Part shown: positions 17,850 to 27,718 of the stretch, piece after piece
Layout: every line of letters starts with the position of its first letter
Position numbering within the stretch: the first letter of the stretch is position 1
DNA from: an uncultured Lachnospiraceae bacterium
GTDB taxonomy: Bacteria > Bacillota > Clostridia > Lachnospirales > Lachnospiraceae
Length of the DNA stretch: 64,000 nucleotides
Direction of reading: 5' to 3'
Assembly (NCBI GenBank): GCA_910586255.1
Contig: CAJUHR010000001.1
Span: 124,001 to 188,000, forward strand
Position numbers and translations under genes: made by a program
The notes under the pieces: generated by a model
Database searches by the model: none
Told to the model about the DNA's origin: nothing
What the model saw: only the letters and a program-made list of their open reading frames with translations

Positions 17850-18014
17850 ACATGATTTTCCTTTCACCTGTTTTTGTAAATAGGGTGAGAAAGTACGTTT
17901 CCCCACAATGCAGGTAATTTTTGATTGTCCTCTCAGCCTGTGACATTTTACCATGAAGTCACACAATATTCAATACATATCTTTGTTTTGGCAAAGGTTC
18001 TTGAAATGCAGTGC

Positions 18015-18233
18015 TTAAGCGCATGCAGGGCAGTAGGCTATCCCCTTTATCCGCGTGAACACAGCCACATTGGGCTTGGACTTTACCGCCGCTTTCATAA
18101 TGGCGGGGAAGCTGTCAAAATCCTTGCAGCCTTGACCGGGGGCGGTGTCGATGATCTGCTCCAACTGCCCCCGGACGGTAGGCGGCTTACCCTCTCCCAT
18201 CCATGTGCCATAGCTGCCCCGGCTGGGCTTCGG
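18015..18233 (-). pseudogene. Relaxase (MobA/VirD2-type) remnant
   Basis: The frame reads PKPSRGSYGTWMGEGKPP, then VRGQLEQIIDTA and GCKDFDSFPAIMKAA, then VFTRIKG. This order matches the region after the catalytic domain in relaxases of clostridial mobilisable and conjugative elements. A stop at 18234 and loss of the rest show it is dead. It is evidence that an integrative element once lay here. Confidence 0.6.
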
Positions 18234-18528
18234 CTACGGTCCGGCCTTTGCCGCTGTGCAGCGGCATCAATCGTGTTGTTGCTATCTTCAAAACCTCCCT
18301 TCAAAAGAAAATGAAAATGGTGGTGAGCGATAATTTTTGATAGCTGTTCCAAAATGTTTCCGAAAAGTCCGCTGGCTCCGTCAGCTTACCGCAGATTTCG
18401 TCCACTTCGTCAGGATAGACCCTGCCGCCGGAATTGACCCGGCGGGTTCACGTTCTCTCACTGTGAAAGATAACTCTTGAATGGTTATCTTTTACTTACT
18501 TAATTAAATAAGTTTTTTCAGGAACCGC
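18234..18528. other. Intergenic remnant zone upstream of carA
   Basis: The minus strand keeps a 40-codon fragment (18301-18422; RVYPDEVDEICGKLTEPADF) with no start, possibly part of the same lost element as the relaxase piece. Two short hairpins follow (CCGCCGG/CCGGCGG at 18424-18444 and AAAGATAAC/GTTATCTTT at 18466-18492). No intact gene is visible. Confidence 0.35.
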
Positions 18529-18557
18529 TTGAAATACCAAGAGAAATCATGTATAAT
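18529..18557 (+). promoter_or_regulatory. Promoter of carAB
   Basis: TTGAAA, 17-bp spacer, perfect TATAAT. Transcription would start near 18564, leaving a leader of about 140 nt before carA. I looked for the PyrR-binding anti-terminator motif in this leader and did not find it. Confidence 0.8.
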
Positions 18558-18704
18558 CTTACCAATTTGGGCAAATTTTCGGACCATGTATTCCTGTCCT
18601 TTGTTTCCGGGGGACAAAACGGCTCCCTGGAGATAAAAAGAGACAGCGCCCGGCCCGCAGGCAGCTTATGACGAATCCATTAAAGAAAGGACGGATTTCC
18701 ACCT

Positions 18705-19850
18705 ATGAAAGCATTTCTCATACTGGAAGACGGAACCGTATTCTGCGGAAGCAGTATTGGCTCTGACAGGGAGGTTATCAGTGAAATCGTATTTAACACA
18801 TCCATGACCGGTTATCTGGAGGTTCTTACCGACCCCTCCTACGCGGGGCAGGCGGTAGTGATGACCTATCCCCTCATCGGCAATTATGGCATCTGTGAGG
18901 TGGATATGGAGTCAGAGAGGCCGTGGCCGGATGGCTTTATTGTCCGCGAATTATCCAGGATTCCCAGCAATTTCCGAAGCGGGGACACGATTCAGCATTT
19001 CTTGCAGAAACACAATATTCCCGGTATCTGTGGTATCGATACAAGAGCCCTCACCAAAATTTTGAGAGAAAAAGGCACCATGAATGGCATGATTACCACC
19101 CATGTTTATGAAGATTATGGAGAGCCCCTTGCCCGGATCCGCAAATACCAGGTGAGCGGAGTGGTAAAGGCCACCTCCTGTGGGGAAAAATATGAGATTG
19201 GCCCGTCTGATCCCGCAAAAGAGCCGTTTTCCGTCCGCGCGTCCTGCAGGCCGGAGAGCCTTGTAAGGCGAGAGGGAGAGGGAAAGCATGTGGCGCTATT
19301 GGACTTAGGAGCCAAGAATAATATTGCCCGCGCCTTATGGGAGCGGGGCTGCCGGGTGAGTGTATTTCCCTGTGATACCAGGGCAGAGACCATTCTGGCG
19401 TCAAAACCGGATGGGATCATGTTGTCCAACGGCCCGGGGGATCCAAAGGAAAACAGAGAGATTATCAGGGAAATACGGAAGCTCTATGAGTCCGATGTGC
19501 CGATTTTTGCCATTTGCCTAGGTCATCAGCTGATGGCCCTTGCCACAGGGGCGGATACATACAAATTGAAATACGGCCATCGGGGAGGCAATCATCCAGT
19601 GAAGGATTTAAGCACCGGACGGGTGTACATTTCCTCCCAGAATCATGGCTACGCGGTGGATCCGGACAGTCTGGATCCAATGGTTGCGGCGCCAGCCTTT
19701 GTCAATGTCAATGACAACACCAACGAGGGGCTTTCCTATGTGGGGAAGAATATTTTTACGGTCCAGTTCCATCCGGAGGCCTGTCCCGGTCCCCAGGATT
19801 CGGGATATCTGTTTGACCGGTTTATCAAAATGATGGGAGGGAAGGAATAA
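18705..19850 (+). CDS. carA: Carbamoyl-phosphate synthase small subunit
   Basis: Glutaminase subunit that passes ammonia from glutamine to CarB for carbamoyl phosphate, the entry to pyrimidine and arginine synthesis. The 381 residues show the N-terminal CPSase_sm domain (EIVFNTSMTGYLEVLTDPSY) and a class I glutamine amidotransferase with the nucleophile in AICLGHQLMALATG and the distal SSQNHGYAVD and QFHPEA motifs. Length is normal. The ATG follows AGAAAGGA. The stop codon TAA overlaps the carB ATG by one base (TAATG), giving coupled translation. Confidence 0.97.
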   Translation: MKAFLILEDGTVFCGSSIGSDREVISEIVFNTSMTGYLEVLTDPSYAGQAVVMTYPLIGNYGICEVDMESERPWPDGFIVRELSRIPSNFRSGDTIQHFLQKHNIPGICGIDTRALTKILREKGTMNGMITTHVYEDYGEPLARIRKYQVSGVVKATSCGEKYEIGPSDPAKEPFSVRASCRPESLVRREGEGKHVALLDLGAKNNIARALWERGCRVSVFPCDTRAETILASKPDGIMLSNGPGDPKENREIIREIRKLYESDVPIFAICLGHQLMALATGADTYKLKYGHRGGNHPVKDLSTGRVYISSQNHGYAVDPDSLDPMVAAPAFVNVNDNTNEGLSYVGKNIFTVQFHPEACPGPQDSGYLFDRFIKMMGGKE

Positions 19851-22800
19851 TGCCGAAGAATCCTGATATCAAGAAAGTGCTGGTCCTTGGCTCCGGCCCC
19901 ATTGTCATCGGACAGGCGGCGGAATTTGACTATGCAGGTACCCAGGCCTGCCGTTCCTTAAAGGAGGAGGGCATCCAGGTGGTGCTTTTAAATTCCAACC
20001 CGGCAACCATTATGACCGATAAGGATATTGCGGATCAGGTGTATATTGAGCCTCTGACTGTAGAGGTGGTGGAGCAGCTGATCAAAAAGGAGAGGCCGGA
20101 CAGTGTGCTTCCCACTTTAGGAGGCCAGGCCGGGCTGAATCTGGCCATGGAGCTGGAGGAATCCGGATTCCTGGCAGAGAATCATGTGCGCCTGATCGGG
20201 ACCACGGCCTTGACCATCAAGAAGGCGGAGGACCGGGAGCTGTTTAAGGAGACCATGGAGAAGATCGGCGAGCCGGTGGCCCCTTCGGATATTGTGGAGG
20301 ATGTGGAGTCCGGACTTAGGATTGCCGGCCAGATCGGGTATCCGGTGGTGCTGCGGCCGGCCTACACGCTGGGCGGAAGCGGCGGCGGGATTGCCAGGAA
20401 CCCGGAGCAGTGCAGGGAGATCCTGGAAAACGGTTTGCGCTTATCCCGGGTGGGACAGGTGTTGGTGGAACGGTGCATTGCCGGGTGGAAGGAGATCGAG
20501 TATGAGGTCATGCGGGACGGCGCCGGAAATGTGATTACTGTTTGCAACATGGAAAATATTGACCCGGTGGGAGTACACACGGGAGACAGCATTGTGGTGG
20601 CGCCCTCTCAGACCCTTGGGGATAAGGAGTACCAGATGCTGCGGACCTCGGCCTTAAATATTATCACGGAGCTGGGGATTACCGGCGGCTGCAATGTTCA
20701 GTATGCCTTGAATCCGGACAGCTTTGAATACTGTGTCATAGAGGTAAATCCCCGGGTTAGTCGTTCCTCTGCCCTGGCCTCCAAAGCTACCGGCTATCCC
20801 ATTGCCAAGGTGGCGGCTAAGATTGCCCTGGGATATACCTTAGACGAGATCAAAAATGCAGTGACAAAAAAGACCTGCGCCTGCTTTGAGCCCATGCTGG
20901 ATTACTGTGTGGTAAAAATGCCCCGCCTGCCTTTTGATAAATTTATAAGCGCCAAGAGAACTCTGGGAACCCAGATGAAGGCCACCGGGGAGGTGATGAG
21001 CATTTGCACCAATTTCGAGGGAGCCCTGATGAAGGCCATACGGTCTCTGGAGCAGCATGTGGACTGCCTGTGCTCCTATGATTTTAGCGGCCTTGATGAG
21101 AGCGGTCTGAAAAAGCAGCTGGAAAAGGTGGACGATAGGAGAATCTGGGTGATAGCCGAGGCTTTGCGCCAGGGAATGTCCTATGACCAAATCCATGAAA
21201 TTACCCGGATTGATCACTGGTTTATCGACAAGCTGGCAGTGTTGGTGGAGATGGAGAAGGCGCTGGAAGAGGGACCCTTGACGGAGGAGCTTTTGAGGGA
21301 GGCCAAGCGGCTGGAATTTCCGGACGCGGTGATCGCCCGCCTGTCAGGGGTAAACACAGAGAAGATAAAAGCCATGCGGCATCAGGCGGGAATCCGGGCT
21401 GCCTACAAGATGGTGGACACCTGTGCGGCGGAATTTGCAGCGGAGACACCCTATTATTATTCTTGCTTTGACGGGATGAGTGAAGTTTTGGGAAGTCTTG
21501 GCGTGAGTGTTTGTCCGGAGGAGGATGAAGCGCCGGGGAGAGGCTTTAGAGAAGCCGGCAGCAGAAGTGATAAGGAGTCGGGAAGAGACCAGGAGGAAGC
21601 CAGCGGCGGAAGAGATGAGGAACCGGGAAGAGACTGGGAGGAAGCCAGCCGCAGGGAAGGAAAGCCGGATGGGGGACTGAAAAAGAAGGTTCTGGTGCTG
21701 GGCTCCGGGCCGATTCGGATCGGCCAGGGAATCGAGTTTGATTTCTGTTCCGTCCACAGCACCTGGGCTTTTGCAAAAGAAGGCTATGAGACTATTATCA
21801 TTAACAATAACCCGGAGACGGTCAGCACGGATTTCGACATTGCGGACAAGCTGTACTTTGAGCCGCTGACTCCTGAAGATGTGGAATCCATTGTGGATGT
21901 GGAGCGGCCGGACGGGGCGGTGGTTCAGTTTGGAGGACAGACAGCCATCAAGCTGACGGAGGCCCTGATGAAAATGGGCGTGCCCATTCTGGGAACCGCG
22001 GCCGAGGATGTGGACGCGGCCGAGGACCGGGAGCTGTTTGACCGGATTTTGGAGCAGTGTCAGATTCCCCGCCCGGCGGGCCACACGGTGTTTACCGCCG
22101 GGGAGGCCAAGGAGGCGGCCAACAGGCTGGGATATCCGGTGCTGGTGCGTCCTTCCTACGTGCTGGGCGGCCAGGGGATGCAGATTTGCATCAATGATCA
22201 CGATATAGACGAATTTATCGGTATCATCAACCAGATTGCCCAGGATCACCCCATTCTGGTGGACAAATACATTGTGGGCAAGGAGATTGAGGTGGATGCG
22301 GTCTGTGACGGACAGGATATTCTCATCCCCGGTATTATGGAGCATATTGAGCGCGCGGGCGTCCACTCCGGAGACAGTATTTCCGTGTATCCGGCCCCCA
22401 GCATCACGCCTGCCATAGAGGCAAAGCTGGTGGATTACACGGAGAAGCTGGCCAGGGCCCTTCATGTAAAGGGCATGATCAATATCCAGTTTATTGTGTC
22501 CGGGGAGCAGGTATATATTATTGAGGTAAATCCCCGTTCCTCCCGGACCGTGCCCTATATCAGCAAGGTGACCGGCATCCCCATAGTGCCTTTGGCTACC
22601 CAGGTCATCTGCGGCCACAGCCTGCGGGAATTGGGTTATAATCCGGGTCTTCAGAAAAAATCGGAGTATATTGCCATCAAAATGCCGGTATTTTCCTTTG
22701 AGAAGATCCGCGGGGCGGACATCAGCTTAGGGCCGGAGATGAAATCAACCGGCGAGTGCCTGGGGATTGGAAAAACCTTTAACGAGGCGCTCTATAAGGC

Positions 22801-23224
22801 CTTTGAGGGGGCAGGCATAAAGCTGCCCAGACATAAAAACATGATTATTACGGTTCGGGAATCCGAGCATGAGGCAGTGGTGGACATTGCCCGCAGGTTT
22901 GAGAATGTGGGATACCGGATTTTTGCCACAAGAGGTACTGCCAGGGTGCTCAATGACCATGGGGTAAAGGCGTTTCCCGTGCGGAAGCTGGAGCAGGAGT
23001 CTCCCAATATTCTGGATCTGATCCTTGGCCATGAGATTGACCTGGTGATCGACATCCCCAGACAGGGGGCCGAGCGGAGTCATGACGGGTTTGTGATTCG
23101 CAGAAATGCCATTGAGACCGGGGTCCATGTGCTGACCAGTCTGGATACGGCCGGGGCCCTGGCTACCAGTTTAGAAAACCGGGCCAGAGAATTGACTTTG
23201 GTGGATGTTGCACGGTTGTCATGA
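19850..23224 (+). CDS. carB: Carbamoyl-phosphate synthase large subunit with an extra charged linker
   Basis: Synthesises carbamoyl phosphate from bicarbonate, ammonia and two ATP, in complex with CarA. Two homologous ATP-grasp halves start with VLVLGSGPIVIGQAAEFDYA and VLVLGSGPIRIGQGIEFDF, and an MGS-like allosteric domain ends the chain (from about residue 1000). Normal proteins have about 1070 residues; this one has 1124 because a Glu/Arg/Gly/Ser linker of about 55 residues (about 555-611) sits between the halves, built partly of a 15-residue repeat. The catalytic regions look intact. Confidence 0.97.
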   Translation: MPKNPDIKKVLVLGSGPIVIGQAAEFDYAGTQACRSLKEEGIQVVLLNSNPATIMTDKDIADQVYIEPLTVEVVEQLIKKERPDSVLPTLGGQAGLNLAMELEESGFLAENHVRLIGTTALTIKKAEDRELFKETMEKIGEPVAPSDIVEDVESGLRIAGQIGYPVVLRPAYTLGGSGGGIARNPEQCREILENGLRLSRVGQVLVERCIAGWKEIEYEVMRDGAGNVITVCNMENIDPVGVHTGDSIVVAPSQTLGDKEYQMLRTSALNIITELGITGGCNVQYALNPDSFEYCVIEVNPRVSRSSALASKATGYPIAKVAAKIALGYTLDEIKNAVTKKTCACFEPMLDYCVVKMPRLPFDKFISAKRTLGTQMKATGEVMSICTNFEGALMKAIRSLEQHVDCLCSYDFSGLDESGLKKQLEKVDDRRIWVIAEALRQGMSYDQIHEITRIDHWFIDKLAVLVEMEKALEEGPLTEELLREAKRLEFPDAVIARLSGVNTEKIKAMRHQAGIRAAYKMVDTCAAEFAAETPYYYSCFDGMSEVLGSLGVSVCPEEDEAPGRGFREAGSRSDKESGRDQEEASGGRDEEPGRDWEEASRREGKPDGGLKKKVLVLGSGPIRIGQGIEFDFCSVHSTWAFAKEGYETIIINNNPETVSTDFDIADKLYFEPLTPEDVESIVDVERPDGAVVQFGGQTAIKLTEALMKMGVPILGTAAEDVDAAEDRELFDRILEQCQIPRPAGHTVFTAGEAKEAANRLGYPVLVRPSYVLGGQGMQICINDHDIDEFIGIINQIAQDHPILVDKYIVGKEIEVDAVCDGQDILIPGIMEHIERAGVHSGDSISVYPAPSITPAIEAKLVDYTEKLARALHVKGMINIQFIVSGEQVYIIEVNPRSSRTVPYISKVTGIPIVPLATQVICGHSLRELGYNPGLQKKSEYIAIKMPVFSFEKIRGADISLGPEMKSTGECLGIGKTFNEALYKAFEGAGIKLPRHKNMIITVRESEHEAVVDIARRFENVGYRIFATRGTARVLNDHGVKAFPVRKLEQESPNILDLILGHEIDLVIDIPRQGAERSHDGFVIRRNAIETGVHVLTSLDTAGALATSLENRARELTLVDVARLS
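21569..21652 (+). repeat. Two-copy 45-bp-period repeat inside carB
   Basis: Two 39-bp units (21569-21607 and 21614-21652), differing at about six bases, encode GRDQEEAS-like and GRDWEEAS-like segments of the linker between the two synthetase halves. In frame, so it lengthens the linker without breaking the gene. Confidence 0.8.
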
Positions 23225-23302
23225 GATGAGGTAACGGATCCGATATCTCTTTAACGGAAATGTGCCCCGCGGCTTTAACGGTTATAGGAAAGGAGCTGTC
23301 AT

Positions 23303-23986
23303 ATGCTGGAGGTAACCTCCCTTTATAAATCATATAAAAATCACAAGGTGCTTGAGAACATTTCCTTTACGGCCGGGCCGGGGGAATGTGTGGGAATCGT
23401 GGGAAGCAACGGATGCGGAAAAACTACCCTTTTATCGATTCTGGCGGGAGCCGCCCGGGCAGATAAGGGAAGCATCCGGTTTCACGGCAGAGAGGCAGTG
23501 GGACACCAGGGAGTGTTTAATGAGGAGGCTGCCTATGTGCCCCAGGAGAATCCTCTGATGGAGGAGCTGACCGTAAGGGACAATCTGTCTTTGTGGTACC
23601 GGGGCAGCAGAAAACGAATGGAGGAGGACCTGGAAACAGGGGCAGCCGCCATGTTGGGAATCGGGGATATGCTGAAAAAGCAGGTATCCACCTTGTCCGG
23701 CGGCATGAAGAAACGGCTCAGCATTGCCTGTGCCCTTTTCAATCACGCCTCGGTGCTGATTCTGGATGAGCCGGGGGCGGCCCTGGATCTGGAATGTAAG
23801 GCGGATATCCGCAACTATCTGGAAGGATACAAGAAACAGGGAGGAACGATTCTTCTCACCTCCCATGAGCTGCCGGAGCTTTCCCTGTGTACGGTGATGT
23901 ATGTGCTGAAAAACGGGGGGATAAGGCAGATCCGGTCAGGGCTGGGGGAGAAGGAGCTGATTGAGGAATTTCTTACAACCCCTTAG
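23303..23986 (+). CDS. ABC transporter ATP-binding protein
   Basis: Cytoplasmic ATPase of 227 residues that would drive the permeases at 26.4-28.9 kb. Visible motifs: Walker A GSNGCGKTT (about 35-43), Q-loop AYVPQENPLM, signature LSGGMKKRLSIA, Walker B VLILDEPGAALD and the switch LLTSHE. The type is that of ABC-2 exporters. The start follows AAAGGAG. The substrate is unknown. It is separated from its likely partners by a zinc-ribbon protein gene and a short ORF. Confidence 0.92.
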   Translation: MLEVTSLYKSYKNHKVLENISFTAGPGECVGIVGSNGCGKTTLLSILAGAARADKGSIRFHGREAVGHQGVFNEEAAYVPQENPLMEELTVRDNLSLWYRGSRKRMEEDLETGAAAMLGIGDMLKKQVSTLSGGMKKRLSIACALFNHASVLILDEPGAALDLECKADIRNYLEGYKKQGGTILLTSHELPELSLCTVMYVLKNGGIRQIRSGLGEKELIEEFLTTP

Positions 23987-24118
23987 CGGACGGGATTTGA
24001 ACGGTTACAGTAATGGAAAACGTTTCTGTAATATGGAAGCCGTTTTGCAGGCAAGTATAGCGGCAAACAGGGAAATCTATAATGAGATAAGGAGGCAGTC
24101 GAAAATGCCTGGCGTGTT

Positions 24119-24301
24119 ATGGGACTTTTTAAGGAAGAGCTTGAAGAAAAGATAAGCAAGGCAAAGAAAAACGATGAGAAAGAGGTAAAGGAAAAAGCCG
24201 AGAAAGAAGTAGAGGAAAAATTCCGAGAAGAGGCTCAGGAGTCTATGATGGGTTTCTGGTTAGAAAAAACAGATTACAAGAAAAAGATAGAAAAAGTATA
24301 A
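24119..24301 (+). CDS. Small charged ORF, probably a remnant
   Basis: 60 codons, almost all Glu and Lys, with a Met start but no ribosome binding site. In another frame just upstream (about 24010-24150) the text AANREIYNEIRRQSKM joins it plausibly, resembling the tail of an Rpn-type nuclease split by a frameshift. I would not trust it as a functional gene. Confidence 0.25.
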   Translation: MGLFKEELEEKISKAKKNDEKEVKEKAEKEVEEKFREEAQESMMGFWLEKTDYKKKIEKV

Positions 24302-24417
24302 GGAATGTAGTATAATAATTTTTATGCTTTAATATGCATAGAAAGCTGACAGCAGAAGATTCTCTGTATTAAAGAATATTATAACAGAGCTTTCACAAAT
24401 CAGAGGGAGGAAAATCT

Positions 24418-26403
24418 ATGAAGTGCAGATATTGTGGACAGGAGATGCAGGATGCGGATTCGGCTTGTCCGTTTTGCGGGACGCCGGCAGGGGCTTCGTC
24501 ACCGGTGGAGAGACGAGGGGAGGAGACCGGAGGCAATGAGCCGGGTGAGGAGGCCAAAACGTCCGAAGGAGAGCGTGACGCTGCGGGAAAAGAAGAGGCT
24601 GCTATTTCCGGGGCAGAGGAAGGCTGGCAGAGCGGAGTCTCTGTGACAAGTGAAGCGTCCGGGGAGAGCCTTGGAGGAAAGGCGGGTGCGCCGGAGGCAG
24701 AGACATCGGACAGTCAGTCAGCGGCTCAGCCTCAGGCTCCGAAGAAAAAATCCGGGGGAAAGCTTGCGGCAATCGCAGTGGCAGCGGCGGCTGTGGTGGG
24801 AATCGGAATATTTGGGGCCACGAAGCTGATGGAGAAGGATCCCAAGGAGGTGGTGATCACCGCTTTTGAGAATATTTACACGGAGGATCAGGTAAAGCCC
24901 ATGGAGGAGCTGTTCGGCCTTTCCCAGTTCCAGGAGTATTCTTCCGGAGGCAGTCAGCAGGTGGAGATGGAGCTTGTTCTGGACGACTGCTCCGAGGAGG
25001 AGGCCAAAAAGCTGTCAGGCGGCGGAATCCGCACAGAGTTTAAATGCGACTGGGAGAAGGCAGTCGGATCCTTCAATATGGGGATTCTGTTCAACAACAT
25101 GGATTTGGTGAATCTGGATTTCTACTATGGAGACGAGACTTTGATGGCGGCTATTCCGGAGCTGAGCAGCAGGGTCTTTACCCTTGATTTAAGTGAGGGG
25201 CTGGCGGAGCGTCTGAATAATTCGGAGCTTTTGGGGCCCACACTCCAGTATTCGGATGTGGATATAGAAGAGGTGGAGGATTTCTGCCGCGAATATGCAG
25301 ACTGGATCAAGGGCAAGATGGCGGACGGCACGGCCTCGGATCCCTACGGCATTAAGGATGCCTGGAACCGCTATAAGGAGGGCAGCCAGGCCCAGGAGAA
25401 TTTTAAGGCGGCGCTCACTGTGGAAAAGGCAGGAAAGGGAACCTTCCAGATGGACGGCAAGGAGGTGTCCTGCAAGGGATATGAGGTTTATGTCAGCAAG
25501 GATTCTATGATTGAGTTTCTTAGAACCTCCTCGGATTTCTTTTTACAGGACGAGGAGCTGAAGGAGAATTTCTTAGAGAATCTGAGAATGAGCCTTCGGA
25601 TGGTGGAGCTGACCGGTGGCGCGGATGCCATGACGGCTTTTGGCAGCATGTCTCCGGAGGAGCTGGTGGAGAGCAACTATGAGGACTTAAAGGAGTCTGT
25701 GGACAAGGCCATTGACCAGCTGGATAAGGCCTTAAGCGATGTGAACATGCTGGTGCATGTGGACAAAAAGGGACGTCTCGCTTCTGTGGAAGGAACTACG
25801 GTGATTACCAACGAGGCGGGAGAGGCCCAGGACATTGCTTTTGATTTGAAGCTGCAGGGGGGAAGCTATCTGACGCAGAACGCTCTGGCGAGCATTGATG
25901 TGACCAAGGATGGGAAAACAGCAGCCATCGAGATGACAAAGCAGGGAACCTATGACGGAACGAAGCTTACCGGTGATCTGGCCTTTGACATCCACGCGGA
26001 CGGGGAAATGGACGGCCATGTTATCATGGGAGGCACCTACAATAATGACGGCGGGGACTTTACTCTGCAGTTTGAGATGGGAGATGACGGGGGGAAGATG
26101 GTGGGACTTTCCACTACCGGAGTGATCAGTGAGCTGGAAAAGGGAACCACCATCCATATGGATTTTGACGAGATCCGTTTTGAGATGCCGGGAACCTCTC
26201 TGCTGGCGGATGACAATGAAGAATTTTTCATAACCCTTGGGGGCCAGTACGATATCCGGCCCCTGGCGGGTGAGGTGACGGAGCCGGAGGGCGAGAAGCT
26301 GGATGTGCTTGCGGCCACGGAGGCCGACTGGCAGAAGGTGATGATGGAGGCATATATGGGAGCCATGGATATTGCCAGTCAGGTAGGCTCAGTGATGGAG
26401 TAA
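24418..26403 (+). CDS. Zinc-ribbon, single-pass membrane protein with large extracellular domain
   Basis: A 661-residue protein. Residues 3-20 form a zinc ribbon (CRYCGQEM, then CPFCG), followed by a disordered acidic segment, a membrane span (about 116-138; KLAAIAVAAAAVVGIGIFGA) and about 520 residues predicted outside the cell, rich in beta strands and acidic residues. No known catalytic motif is seen. RBS AGAGGGAGG precedes the ATG, and the stop is 7 bp before an ABC-2 permease, so it probably belongs to the same export or envelope system. The function is unknown. Confidence 0.8.
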   Translation: MKCRYCGQEMQDADSACPFCGTPAGASSPVERRGEETGGNEPGEEAKTSEGERDAAGKEEAAISGAEEGWQSGVSVTSEASGESLGGKAGAPEAETSDSQSAAQPQAPKKKSGGKLAAIAVAAAAVVGIGIFGATKLMEKDPKEVVITAFENIYTEDQVKPMEELFGLSQFQEYSSGGSQQVEMELVLDDCSEEEAKKLSGGGIRTEFKCDWEKAVGSFNMGILFNNMDLVNLDFYYGDETLMAAIPELSSRVFTLDLSEGLAERLNNSELLGPTLQYSDVDIEEVEDFCREYADWIKGKMADGTASDPYGIKDAWNRYKEGSQAQENFKAALTVEKAGKGTFQMDGKEVSCKGYEVYVSKDSMIEFLRTSSDFFLQDEELKENFLENLRMSLRMVELTGGADAMTAFGSMSPEELVESNYEDLKESVDKAIDQLDKALSDVNMLVHVDKKGRLASVEGTTVITNEAGEAQDIAFDLKLQGGSYLTQNALASIDVTKDGKTAAIEMTKQGTYDGTKLTGDLAFDIHADGEMDGHVIMGGTYNNDGGDFTLQFEMGDDGGKMVGLSTTGVISELEKGTTIHMDFDEIRFEMPGTSLLADDNEEFFITLGGQYDIRPLAGEVTEPEGEKLDVLAATEADWQKVMMEAYMGAMDIASQVGSVME

Positions 26404-26410
26404 GAGGAAT

Positions 26411-27718
26411 ATGTGGATGCGTCTGGTTTTTTTGAAGCTGGAATTAAAGAGAGCATACCAAAGGTTTCCACAGATGTTTGCGGGGGCAATCGCACTGCTG
26501 TTTTTGGCGGGGGCGATTGCCCTTCTGGCTGGACGGGCCCTGTACGGGGATGCGGCTGCCGGAAGAATCGCTGTGGGAGTGGTGCTGCCGAAGGAGGATG
26601 CACTGGCAAAGCAGATGATTTCCATGATCAGCTCTCTGGACAGTGTGAAAAGCATGTGTGATTTCCGGTATGTAGAACAGGAGGAAGGCATCAAAGAGCT
26701 GCAGGAGGGAACGCTGAGTGCGGTTATGGATATGCCGGATGGGCTGATTCAGGGAATCATGGACGGAACAAACCCATCAGTGCGGATTGTGATGCCGGGG
26801 GATGCCTGGCTGGAAAGCCGTATATTTCAGGAGCTGACAGAGGCAGGGGCAAGGATTCTGGGGGCTTCCCAGGCAGGGATCTATGCGGGAAATGAGCTGT
26901 ACCTGGCCTCTGGCCGGGCAGAACAGATTCCTCAGCTGGAAAAGGATCTCAATCAGATTTTTCTGGCCTACAGTCTGCCCCGGGAGGATTATTTCCGCCA
27001 TCAGCGGGTCAGCGCCACAGGGGATGTGGAGGTGCCGGTGTTTTATGGGATCAGTGCCTATGTGCTGTTTTTGCTGCTGATGGCCATTCCGGCTTCCGGA
27101 TATCTCGTGCCTTGCCGGCCGATTATGAGACAAAAGCTGACTTTGGCCGGCGCAGGGGCCTTTATCCGTGTTCTGGGCCGGATCCTGGGACTGGGAAGCC
27201 TCTTTTTTACCATGTCTCTGGTTGTGGGGATCCTGGGGAAGGCGCTGGTGGCAGCGGCAACGGCCCTGAAAGAGGGCCCGGCCTGGATGACCGGTGTGGC
27301 GAGGGCTCTGGAAGGGGCAAGGCTTCTGGGAAGAGACAGCGGAGGCAGAGCAGCAATGGGAGTAATGTCCCAGGCTGAGGCGTGGCTGGTTCTGCTTTTG
27401 GTATGTCTGGCAGCTGCGGCATTTGTGGTGCTCATCTATCAGGCGGCAGGCACATTGCTGGGGGGCATTATGCTTCTGTTTCTGGCTGTCACGGCCCAGC
27501 ATTTTCTGGCAGGGGGCTTTTTGCCGGAGGTGTTTCTGCCGGGAACTCTCAGAAGGCTGGTGCCGGTTATGCCATCAGCAATTCTCATGGGCGGTGTGCG
27601 GATGGCAGTGACCGGAGTGTGGTCCGGGAGCGCGGCTGTCCGGCTGCTGATGCTTTTGGCGGCAGGCTTTCTTCTGTCCGTGTGTCTGGAAAGCCGGAGG
27701 GAGGGGAGGAGCTTATGA
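26411..27718 (+). CDS. ABC-2 type permease (first of pair)
   Basis: Membrane component of 435 residues. It has one N-terminal membrane span (about 20-40), an extracellular domain of about 170 residues and five or six C-terminal spans (about 215-430), the layout of YhgE/Pip-like or ABC-2 permeases. The stop overlaps the next permease start (ATGA). Together with the ATPase at 23303 the two permeases would form a heteromeric exporter of unknown cargo. Confidence 0.8.
   Translation: MWMRLVFLKLELKRAYQRFPQMFAGAIALLFLAGAIALLAGRALYGDAAAGRIAVGVVLPKEDALAKQMISMISSLDSVKSMCDFRYVEQEEGIKELQEGTLSAVMDMPDGLIQGIMDGTNPSVRIVMPGDAWLESRIFQELTEAGARILGASQAGIYAGNELYLASGRAEQIPQLEKDLNQIFLAYSLPREDYFRHQRVSATGDVEVPVFYGISAYVLFLLLMAIPASGYLVPCRPIMRQKLTLAGAGAFIRVLGRILGLGSLFFTMSLVVGILGKALVAAATALKEGPAWMTGVARALEGARLLGRDSGGRAAMGVMSQAEAWLVLLLVCLAAAAFVVLIYQAAGTLLGGIMLLFLAVTAQHFLAGGFLPEVFLPGTLRRLVPVMPSAILMGGVRMAVTGVWSGSAAVRLLMLLAAGFLLSVCLESRREGRSL

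Noticed and set aside
18558..18704. PyrR attenuator before carA
   Set aside because: The conserved anti-terminator sequence and a following terminator were not found.
21344..22618. 424-codon open frame antisense to carB
   Set aside because: Shadow of a GC-rich, strongly biased gene; no ribosome binding site and no domain.
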